DNA from: Candidatus Obscuribacterales bacterium
GTDB taxonomy: Bacteria > Cyanobacteriota > Vampirovibrionia > Obscuribacterales > Obscuribacteraceae
Direction of reading: 5' to 3'
Assembly: GCA_021732025.1 (NCBI GenBank)
Contig: JAKFVU010000065.1
Location: forward strand, 1-44,885
Length of the DNA stretch: 44,885 nt
Shown here: positions 1-6,483 of the stretch, piece by piece
How positions within the stretch are numbered: position 1 is the first letter of the stretch
Layout: each line of letters begins with the position of its first letter
Notes under the pieces: model-generated
Told to the model about the DNA's origin: nothing
Databases searched by the model: none
Seen by the model: the letters and a program-made list of their open reading frames with translations, nothing else
Translations under genes and position numbers: made by a program

Positions 1-8
1 GAAAGGCA

Positions 9-974
9 ATGACAACTTCGCAAAATCCAGCATCGGCTGTAGAGAATGCCACTAAATATAGACTGGTGACCCGCAGCGACTTCGACGGCCTGGTCTGCGC
101 GGTTCTGCTCAAACACATTAATATGCTGGACGATATCTTGTTCGTTCACCCCAAAGACATGCAAGACGGCAAAGTACCCATTAACGACCACGATATAACC
201 ACAAACTTGCCATATGTTGACGGCGTACACCTTGCCTTCGACCACCACTCAAGTGAAATGACCCGCAACAAAGGTAGCCGCGACAATCATATTATCGACC
301 CTAAAGCCATGTCGGCAGCTAGAGTGGTTTATGACCACTACGGCGGTGCTAAGACCTTCCCTGCCCGCTGGAATGACATGATGCACGAGGTCGACAAAGC
401 CGACGCTGCTCAATTCAGCAAAGAAGAAATTCTCAATCCAACTGGCTGGGTGTTGCTCAACTATTTGATGGACCCGCGTACAGGCCTGGGCAGATTTAGA
501 GATTTTCGCATCTCCAACTACAATTTAATGATGGATTTAATCGACTACTGCAAAGACCATGATATCGATGAAATCATGAAAATGCCTGACGTACAAGAAC
601 GTGTGGAGCTGTACAACACCCAAGCCGAATTGTTCAAAGACCAAGTTAACCGTTGCTCAACCGTGCACAAAAATCTCATTGTGCTCGATCTGCAAAAAGA
701 AGAAACAATATTTGCTGGCAACCGCTTCATGATTTACGCCATGCACCCAGAAACAAATATTTCTATTCACAGACTCTGGGGCTTGAAGCAACAGAACACT
801 GTATTTGCTATCGGCAAGTCAATTGTTGATCGCAGCTCGAAAACAAACATCGGGGAGCTTTGCCTAAAATATGGCGGAGGTGGTCACGAAAATGCGGGCA
901 CCTGTCAGATTGAAAACGACAAAGCTGACAAGGTTTTAGAAGAGCTTGTTCATGCTATAAACAAAGATGGCTAA
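9..974 (+). CDS. DHH/DHHA1-family phosphoesterase
   Basis: Likely a cytosolic metal-dependent phosphodiesterase or exopolyphosphatase-like enzyme of the DHH superfamily. Seen: an N-terminal motif RSDFDGLVCA with Asp24 and Asp26, the family signature as AFDHH (Asp78-His79-His80), and a C-terminal GGGGHENAG motif at residues 289-297 that matches the DHHA1 substrate-binding loop. The 321-residue length fits a two-domain DHH-DHHA1 protein without extra domains. GAAAGG lies just before the ATG, only 2 nt away, which is close for a Shine-Dalgarno; the region upstream is outside the window, so a slightly earlier start cannot be excluded. The substrate (oligonucleotide, cyclic dinucleotide, polyphosphate) cannot be told from sequence. 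The antiporter gene follows in the same direction after 33 bp. Confidence 0.85.
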   Translation: MTTSQNPASAVENATKYRLVTRSDFDGLVCAVLLKHINMLDDILFVHPKDMQDGKVPINDHDITTNLPYVDGVHLAFDHHSSEMTRNKGSRDNHIIDPKAMSAARVVYDHYGGAKTFPARWNDMMHEVDKADAAQFSKEEILNPTGWVLLNYLMDPRTGLGRFRDFRISNYNLMMDLIDYCKDHDIDEIMKMPDVQERVELYNTQAELFKDQVNRCSTVHKNLIVLDLQKEETIFAGNRFMIYAMHPETNISIHRLWGLKQQNTVFAIGKSIVDRSSKTNIGELCLKYGGGGHENAGTCQIENDKADKVLEELVHAINKDG

Positions 975-1000
975 TACACACATCTAGTACACACATCTAG
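975..1000. repeat. Perfect 13-bp tandem duplication
   Basis: TACACACATCTAG occurs twice head to tail (975-987 and 988-1000) in the short gap between the DHH gene and the antiporter. The end of the second copy contributes AG to the AGGA ribosome-binding site (999-1002) of the antiporter gene. It looks like a recent slippage duplication. Confidence 0.9.
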
Positions 1001-1007
1001 GAATCAC

Positions 1008-2573
1008 ATGCAGCAAGTCGAATTAGTCGTTGCGCTGCTTGCAATAATTGCCATCGTCGGAGCGATCTCTCAAAAGCTGAGAATCGCTCTGCCGATCATG
1101 CTTGTACTAACAGGTATGGCCATATCCATGGCGCCCAATATTCCGCCCGTGCATCTTGAGCCAGACGCTGTCTTCTTTATCTTTCTGCCACCACTTTTAT
1201 ATTTAGACGCCTACAATACATCATGGCGACAATTAAAAGATGTCGGAGAATTGGTGACAATTCAAGCCGTAGGCTTGGTGTTAGCAACAGTTGCTGGCGT
1301 AGCATTAGCGATTCATACTGTAGTACCAGGAATACCGTGGACAGCGGCTCTAGCGTTTGGTGCTATTGTTTCGCCAACTGATGCAGTGGCAGCTTCAGCC
1401 ATTGCCAAAGAAGTTCGCCTGCCCAAAAGACTGATGGAAATTATCAAAGGCGAAAGCTTAACCAACGATGCCACCGGCCTGGTGGCATATCAATTTGCCG
1501 TAGCGGCAGTTGCAACTGGTGCTTTTTCGCTCTATGAAATGGGGACCAAATTTTTCTACGTAGCTATAGGCGGAATAATTATTGGCCTAGCCACAGGCTT
1601 TATCTTAGTGAGACTGAGAACCAGACTAGAGCACAAACCGGTTGAAATAATTGTTTCCCTGCTCTCACCTTTCATTGCCTACTTAACCGCCGAGCACTTA
1701 CACGTTTCAAGTGTTCTTTCGGTAGTCACAGCGGGTCTCTTACTGGGCTGGCGCTCGCCTATGATGCACGGCTCAACCACAAGACTACACGCAACAGCCA
1801 ACTGGGAAACCATCGCCTATCTTCTCAATGGATTTTCATTCTTACTAATGGGCTTGCAACTGCGACCGATACTAGAGACTGTAAAAGCCTATCCTGCACC
1901 ACAGTTAGTATTATGGACATTAACCGCTGCTTTAGCACCACTGCTCATACGCTTTGCCTGGACCTTTACAGTCGGGCCGGCCTACAATGTACTGCGAAAG
2001 CAGAAGCAGCCCGGCTGGAAACATCTATTTGTCTTTTCTTGGTCGGGCATGCGCGGCGTGGTATCACTGGCAGCGGCGCTAGCACTGCCCCTGACCTGCA
2101 GTAACGGCCAAGCTTTCCCTTATCGCGATCTTCTCATTTTTCTGACGATTGCAGTAATTGTCTCTACTTTGATTTTGCAGGGTATTACTCTTCCTTCAAT
2201 TGTCAAAATGTTTGAGTTCGAACCCGATGCATACAACTCAGAAGAAGCAGAAAGAAAAGCTCGACTTGCTCTCTCACGGGAAGCAGTACGTCGAATTGAC
2301 GAACTGGCTCGCTCTGAAAATATAGACTTTGAAGATCCAGTATTACAGAAACACTTGAATAAATATTTGGAGCGGGCAGTAGCGAACATGGGCCCAGAAT
2401 CACCAAACCAGCCAGCTATTCTCTTATGGCAAAGAATCAAAGGCGAGACAATTACCGCTCAAAGAACCCTGCTTTTAAAACTACGCGACGACAACGAAAT
2501 TCAAGACGAGACCTTCAGAATAATTCAAAACGAGCTAGATCTAGAAGAAACTAAATTGGACGGTCCGACATGA
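1008..2573 (+). CDS. Na+/H+ antiporter, CPA1 family
   Basis: Inner-membrane cation/proton exchanger for pH and sodium homeostasis. The first about 400 residues are almost entirely hydrophobic helices, about 12 segments by eye. The CPA1 hallmarks are present: SPTDAVAA (Thr124-Asp125) and GESLTNDATGLV with the Asn153-Asp154 pair that binds the transported ion in this family. A charged C-terminal tail from about residue 405 to 521 is predicted to lie in the cytoplasm, as in bacterial NhaP/YjcE-type members. AGGA sits 5 nt before the ATG. The stop overlaps the next start by four bases (ATGA), so the L,D-transpeptidase is probably translated from the same message. Confidence 0.93.
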   Translation: MQQVELVVALLAIIAIVGAISQKLRIALPIMLVLTGMAISMAPNIPPVHLEPDAVFFIFLPPLLYLDAYNTSWRQLKDVGELVTIQAVGLVLATVAGVALAIHTVVPGIPWTAALAFGAIVSPTDAVAASAIAKEVRLPKRLMEIIKGESLTNDATGLVAYQFAVAAVATGAFSLYEMGTKFFYVAIGGIIIGLATGFILVRLRTRLEHKPVEIIVSLLSPFIAYLTAEHLHVSSVLSVVTAGLLLGWRSPMMHGSTTRLHATANWETIAYLLNGFSFLLMGLQLRPILETVKAYPAPQLVLWTLTAALAPLLIRFAWTFTVGPAYNVLRKQKQPGWKHLFVFSWSGMRGVVSLAAALALPLTCSNGQAFPYRDLLIFLTIAVIVSTLILQGITLPSIVKMFEFEPDAYNSEEAERKARLALSREAVRRIDELARSENIDFEDPVLQKHLNKYLERAVANMGPESPNQPAILLWQRIKGETITAQRTLLLKLRDDNEIQDETFRIIQNELDLEETKLDGPT

Positions 2574-3289
2574 GCACCTATCAATTCACCAAGCTGTTCA
2601 CCCTGGCAGCAATAGTTAGCGGGTCAGTTCTAATTTTGCCAGTTAGAGCTGCAGAACCTGAAGCCAAACCACCGATATTTCAGTCGACAGAAAGAGTGCT
2701 GCAATATTATGGACCCGCAGTGAGAAAGAAACTGAAGCCTCTATTTGAAGCAAATAAAATCTCCTATCCGCCCCGAGCAATGACATGGATAGCGTTAAAA
2801 GAAGAGAAGCAACTACTGCTTTTTGCCAAAGATAAAAGTGGTGCCTTCAAGCAAATTTTAAGCTATCCAATTATTGGCACATCGGGAGTTGCCGGGCCGA
2901 AACTAAAGGAAGGCGATAAACAAGTGCCCGAAGGTTTCTATAAAATAGCCAGCTTTCGGCCCCACTTAGTAGCTCACATTGGTATGGAAGTAAATTATCC
3001 GAATGCCACTGACCGCAGCCATGCCCAAGCGGAAAAGCGGCGCAATTTAGGCTGCGACATACTAATTCATGGAAGCAAATGGTCGACCGGTTGCTTAGCC
3101 ATGGGCAACGAACCAATTGAAGAAATGTTTGTTCTCGCTCACGACGTCGATGCTAAAAACATTTCACTCGTTTTTGCACCCTGTAATTTAGTGCATACAG
3201 CCCCAGCAGTCGATTTCAAAAAGCAGCCGGCCTGGTTACGCGATCTTTATCGCCAGCTGCGCACTGAGCTGTCTCGCTATCCGCTTTAG
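2570..3289 (+). CDS. Secreted L,D-transpeptidase, YafK-like (YkuD fold)
   Basis: Probably an exported enzyme acting on peptidoglycan cross-links or protein-murein links. An N-terminal signal sequence (about residues 1-28, hydrophobic core AAIVSGSVLILPV, then an Ala-Glu cleavage-like site) precedes a YkuD-type domain. The active-site signature is visible as HGSKWSTGCLAMGN, with His167 and Cys175 as the expected catalytic pair. The arrangement (Gly-Phe-Tyr before the domain core, NLGCDILIHG before the cysteine) resembles E. coli YafK more than ErfK/YbiS. It overlaps the antiporter stop by 4 nt, so translation is likely coupled. Its stop lies 1 bp from the stop of the convergent esterase, leaving no room for a separate terminator. 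Confidence 0.88.
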   Translation: MSTYQFTKLFTLAAIVSGSVLILPVRAAEPEAKPPIFQSTERVLQYYGPAVRKKLKPLFEANKISYPPRAMTWIALKEEKQLLLFAKDKSGAFKQILSYPIIGTSGVAGPKLKEGDKQVPEGFYKIASFRPHLVAHIGMEVNYPNATDRSHAQAEKRRNLGCDILIHGSKWSTGCLAMGNEPIEEMFVLAHDVDAKNISLVFAPCNLVHTAPAVDFKKQPAWLRDLYRQLRTELSRYPL

Positions 3290-3290
3290 A

Positions 3291-4226
3291 CTACTGTTGC
3301 AAATGCTTCTTTAAAAACTCAGCCATTTTCACAATACTGGCATTCCAATCGGCCTGATTGCCACCGCCACCGTGGCCACCACCCTCTATTGTGATTAGCT
3401 CAGCGTCAACCCCGGCTTTCTTGCATGACTCAAGCATTGTTGTTGCTTGGTTGTACGGAACCAATTCGTCTTTACTGCCATGAATCATCAAAATAGGGGC
3501 ATCATCGCGGCTTAGATAATTCACAGGGCTAGCAGTTGCAAACGACTCGGGGCTCTCTGTGCGGCTCTTACCAATGAAACGCTGAGCAATTTTCTCTGCA
3601 TCAGCTGGCAATGACAATACCAAACTAGTGGGTCCAGCCATACTAACAACCGCTTTCACAGAACTTGAAACTTGAGGTTGACTAGTATCGCTAGATAAAA
3701 CTGGTTCAGTATTATCGGTGGTACCAAGAAACAATGCTAAGTGCCCACCAGCCGAACTACCAATTGCGCCTATTCGCTTAGGGTCAATATTTAATTCTGC
3801 GGCATTTCTGCGCAGGTAGCGAACTGCCGCTTTAGCATCCTCGACTTGAGCAGGAAAGTGAGCGTGAGGAACGAGCCTATAATCAATCGAAGCAGTGACG
3901 AAACCTAGCTGACTAAGCAAGAAGGCACAGCCTAACATGTCGCGCTTATGACCGGCAGCCCAGCCCCCACCATGAATGCAAAGGACAACAGGAAACGGAC
4001 TATCCTTTTTGGCAACCTTTGGCGTAACAATGTCCATGTATAAGGGCTGGCCGTCGACAGTGGCGTAACAAACATCTCTTTTCAAGGTTAAAGTGGCGGG
4101 AGGCTCTGGATAAGCTTGTGCCCGAGCGAAAATGAAAATGCCACCACTAAAGAGCAGTAGCAATGCCACAGAAAATGGCCGTAGCCACTTTGCTTTTTTC
4201 AATGCCATCGCCTTTCCGCTAGTCAC
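3291..4226 (-). CDS. Secreted or membrane-anchored alpha/beta-hydrolase esterase
   Basis: Serine esterase or lipase of the hormone-sensitive-lipase/BD-FAE type. Residues about 16-36 form a hydrophobic export or anchor segment (FSVALLLLFSGGIFIFARAQA), so the enzyme is expected outside the cytoplasm. The oxyanion-hole motif is HGGGWAAG, the nucleophile elbow is GSSAGGHLA, the acid is in HGSKDELVPYNQ, and the catalytic His follows in a glycine-rich loop (EGGGHGGGG). All triad elements are present at the usual spacing. The glycine-rich stretch around the His is unusually long. Substrate unknown; a carboxylester such as an acylated sugar is plausible for the family. Confidence 0.88.
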   Translation of the reverse strand: MTSGKAMALKKAKWLRPFSVALLLLFSGGIFIFARAQAYPEPPATLTLKRDVCYATVDGQPLYMDIVTPKVAKKDSPFPVVLCIHGGGWAAGHKRDMLGCAFLLSQLGFVTASIDYRLVPHAHFPAQVEDAKAAVRYLRRNAAELNIDPKRIGAIGSSAGGHLALFLGTTDNTEPVLSSDTSQPQVSSSVKAVVSMAGPTSLVLSLPADAEKIAQRFIGKSRTESPESFATASPVNYLSRDDAPILMIHGSKDELVPYNQATTMLESCKKAGVDAELITIEGGGHGGGGNQADWNASIVKMAEFLKKHLQQ

Positions 4227-4273
4227 AATAAGCTCTCGCAGGTTGCTCTATTTTTTCATATACCCACCGCAAA

Positions 4274-4301
4274 GAGGCACGAACATTGCTGTTCGCGCCT
4301 C
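4274..4301 (-). terminator. Stem-loop downstream of the first secreted paralog
   Basis: An 11-bp stem (4274-4284 with 4291-4301, one G-U pair on the minus-strand RNA) closes a 6-nt loop 36 nt after the stop of the minus-strand gene ending at 4337. Only three T residues follow it, so an intrinsic terminator is likely but not textbook. Confidence 0.5.
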
Positions 4302-4317
4302 ATTAACCGTCATTCAG

Positions 4318-4343
4318 CCCTTAGCTCGTCTAATAACTAAGGG
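4318..4343 (-). terminator. Inverted repeat overlapping the stop codon
   Basis: CCCTTAG (4318-4324) and CTAAGGG (4337-4343) can pair across a 12-nt loop. The second arm includes the stop codon of the minus-strand gene. With the stem at 4274-4301 it may protect or terminate the transcript. Its function is uncertain. Confidence 0.35.
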
Positions 4344-4774
4344 TTGGAAGATTCTTTCACTTCTTTGACAGTGCTGGTTGAGCCATCTACACCAACTGTA
4401 GTACTGGCACTAGATTTTTTGTGAGCAGAACCGTCCACACCAACAGCGTGTGATTCTTTCTTCTGCTCTGCAGTAACACTACCATCAGCATTAGCGCGAA
4501 CGGCATCTTTCTGCTCTTCTACCTTAGCTCCGCCAATTCCAGCTTCAGCGTGATAAGTGCTTTCTTTTGCTTCAATAGCATTAGCACTAGATTGCTTAAC
4601 AGTTTTGGCAGTACCAGTGGCGTCAGACTTTACTTTTACGCTAGTAGCGGCTGAGCCGAGTGGAGTTTCGGTCTTTATCGATGTTGAGCTTACTTCGTCG
4701 GCAAGTGCCACCGATTGACTCAATAACATAGCCACACCTAGAGCTAGGGTGGTTGTTTTAGTGGATGCAAACAT
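4337..4774 (-). CDS. Small secreted low-complexity protein (tandem paralog 1)
   Basis: A 145-residue exported protein of unknown function. A signal peptide (residues 1-25, ending SVALADE) is followed by a Lys/Ser/Thr/Ala/Val-rich body with alternating charged and small residues and repeated phrases such as GVDGSAHKKSSASTTVGVDG. There are no cysteines and no recognisable catalytic motif. An earlier in-frame ATG exists at 4789, but GAGGA sits 8 nt before the ATG at 4774, and the paralog at 4895-5332 uses exactly this start with the same spacing, so I choose 4774. The two genes are aligned without large gaps and both are 145 residues. A cell-envelope or extracellular-matrix role is possible but unsupported. 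Confidence 0.75.
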   Translation of the reverse strand: MFASTKTTTLALGVAMLLSQSVALADEVSSTSIKTETPLGSAATSVKVKSDATGTAKTVKQSSANAIEAKESTYHAEAGIGGAKVEEQKDAVRANADGSVTAEQKKESHAVGVDGSAHKKSSASTTVGVDGSTSTVKEVKESSNP

Positions 4775-4894
4775 GTGTATTTTCCTCATAACAATAATTG
4801 GACATAAATAGGAATAGTGTCTCCGTATGTCCCTCGACCTGCGCTGACGGATGGCAATGAGCCAAGTTCCGCCTTGTACGTTAGCTTTTTGTAA

Positions 4895-5332
4895 TTATGG
4901 ATTGGAAGATCGTTTCTCTTCTTTAACTGAACTGGTAGTGCCATTAACACCAACAGTAGTGCTAGCACTAGATTTCTTATGAGCCGAACCAGCCACACCA
5001 ACAGCATGTGATTCTTTCTTCTGCTCAGAAGTTACGCTACCGTCAGCATTGGCGCGTACAGCATCTTTCTGCTCTTCTACTTTAGCTCCACCAACACCAG
5101 CTTCAGCGCGGTAGGTGCTTTGTTTAGCTTCTACTGCATTGGCGCTAGAGTTTTTAACAGTCTTAGTAGTTGATGCAGCATTAGACTTCACTTTAACGCT
5201 TGTAGAAGCTGAACCTAGTGGTGTTTCAGTCTTAATAGATGTAGTGCTAGTTTCGTCAGCTAAAACTACCGACTGGCTTAAGAACATGGCCACGCCAAGA
5301 GCTAGGGTGACTGATTTATTCGATACGAACAT
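4895..5332 (-). CDS. Small secreted low-complexity protein (tandem paralog 2)
   Basis: Second copy of the tandem pair, 145 residues, very similar along its whole length to the product of 4337-4774: the same signal peptide type (ALGVAMFLSQSVVLADE), then TSIKTETPLGSA, KVEEQKDAVRANADGSVT and EQKKESHAVGV. GAGGAG precedes the ATG with an 8-nt spacer. It lies first in transcription order; the other copy follows after 120 bp of non-coding sequence and may share its promoter. No domain recognised. Confidence 0.75.
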   Translation of the reverse strand: MFVSNKSVTLALGVAMFLSQSVVLADETSTTSIKTETPLGSASTSVKVKSNAASTTKTVKNSSANAVEAKQSTYRAEAGVGGAKVEEQKDAVRANADGSVTSEQKKESHAVGVAGSAHKKSSASTTVGVNGTTSSVKEEKRSSNP

Positions 5333-5635
5333 TTGTATTCTCCTCAGAACTTCAAAGAAATTTGATCAATTAAACAATTGACCACAAATTTCCTGCCTCC
5401 GCCGTGACGCGACACTGCGGCGGTGGTTCCATAAACCATTACCGATCGTCACTTTGTGGATAATGGAACAAAAGAAGCATAGTCCAGTCTCTATACTCTT
5501 TTTGCTCAGCAGAAGCAAAAATCTTCTGCGGGGAATAAGTAGATAGGAAACTGGGAACTAACCAGCCACCTTTCGGTCACCGCCAAGGCTAACAGCTACA
5601 CAGAATTTCTTGAGAACGAACACCAAAATGAAACA
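5333..5635. other. Divergent intergenic region of 303 bp
   Basis: Separates the secreted paralog pair (minus) from the E2-like gene (plus) and should hold both promoters, but I see no convincing -35/-10 pair. It contains an imperfect GC-rich palindrome (CCGCCG at 5399-5404 with CGGCGG at 5418-5423, extendable by CC/GG beyond a T-T mismatch), and two overlapping hairpins at 5499-5529 described separately. A three-codon ORF (Met-Lys-Gln-stop) at 5628-5639 overlaps the start codon of the downstream gene. Confidence 0.6.
5499..5529 (+). promoter_or_regulatory. Two mutually exclusive stem-loops in a possible 5' leader
   Basis: TTTTTGCT (5499-5506) pairs perfectly with AGCAAAAA (5514-5521). GCAGAAG (5509-5515) pairs perfectly with CTTCTGC (5523-5529). 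The two stems share bases, so only one can form at a time. They lie about 107 nt before the E2-like start. This could be an attenuator-like switch or chance; no ligand domain is recognisable. Confidence 0.3.
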
Positions 5636-6481
5636 ATGAGCGAAATTACGGCCGCTGCTAGTGAAGCTAGTGTAAGTCAACCTCCATACAGCACATCTAG
5701 TTTCCATAGAGCTAGATGGAATGTCATGGACATGATCACACTCATTTCTACAAAGACCATTCCCACTCACATTCTGACCGACTTTGATATGGAAGCGGCC
5801 GAGGAGTTACGGGCAAAACTTTCTACAAAAGAAAGCAAGGTCACGATTACAGCCATTATTTTGAAGGCAATTGCCATTGCCCAACTGAACCACCCGCAGA
5901 CTAGGGCCTACAAGTTGCCCTTCGGCCATATCGTGAATAGGCCCGAACCTGTTGCGGGGTTTACCGTTGAGCGCATGGTTGGCACTCAAGCTGCAGTGTT
6001 CTTCGGCATAATCAAAGACCCGCACAAAAAGCCATTGGCGCAAATAGCACAAGAGTTGCAGCGCTACGGCTCTGGTGATCTCATGAGTGTGCCCCAATTA
6101 GCCAAAGAGCACGTGCTCAGTAAAGTGCCATGGATAGTGCGTCGCGTCTACATTGCCATTGCTTTGAACATTCCATTTTTGCGCGAAATCGTTAACCCTG
6201 CAACTTTTGGGGTGACTTCACTGGGTAAATTCGACCTCAACACCCTACTTGCACCCAACGTTAGTACCTGCATTTTTGGTGTGGGCACTGTTGAACCCAG
6301 AGTCAAAGTAATAGAAAACGAAATTAAAGCTCGCAAAATGATGACGGTCTGTTTCTCAGCCAACACACTTGTAGTTGATATGGGCAAAGCAGCGCACTTC
6401 TTAGCTTCAATTCAAGCGTTGATAGAAAGTGGATTAGCAGGCCACCTCACTGAAGAAGAAGAACTAGCCAAGGCCAACTGA
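5636..6481 (+). CDS. E2 acyltransferase-fold protein with degenerate active site
   Basis: Resembles the catalytic domain of 2-oxoacid dehydrogenase E2 subunits (chloramphenicol-acetyltransferase fold), but has no lipoyl or E1/E3-binding domain. Family-like features: TIPTHILTDFDM near residues 41-52 (E2 usual form TIPHF...VDM), TFGVTSLGKFDLN (residues 190-202) and CIFGVGTVEPR. The catalytic HRxxDG signature is replaced by TLVVDM (residues 244-249): the His is Thr and the Gly is Met, although the Asp is kept. Classical acyl transfer is therefore doubtful. It could be a regulatory or scaffolding relative, or use a different chemistry. The ATG has no strong Shine-Dalgarno, and a Met-Lys-Gln mini-ORF overlaps it. 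It converges on tex, with a 2-bp gap. Confidence 0.7.
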   Translation: MSEITAAASEASVSQPPYSTSSFHRARWNVMDMITLISTKTIPTHILTDFDMEAAEELRAKLSTKESKVTITAIILKAIAIAQLNHPQTRAYKLPFGHIVNRPEPVAGFTVERMVGTQAAVFFGIIKDPHKKPLAQIAQELQRYGSGDLMSVPQLAKEHVLSKVPWIVRRVYIAIALNIPFLREIVNPATFGVTSLGKFDLNTLLAPNVSTCIFGVGTVEPRVKVIENEIKARKMMTVCFSANTLVVDMGKAAHFLASIQALIESGLAGHLTEEEELAKAN

Positions 6482-6483
6482 CT

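Noticed and set aside
2120..2440. Open frame of 106 codons antisense to the antiporter C-terminal region
   Set aside because: It has no ribosome-binding site or protein-like pattern and lies entirely within a well-supported gene on the other strand, like many such frames here.
5396..5426. GC-rich imperfect palindrome as an operator or terminator
   Set aside because: Neither a poly-T tail nor a promoter is beside it, and the arms are CCG-type simple sequence. Recorded in the intergenic entry only.
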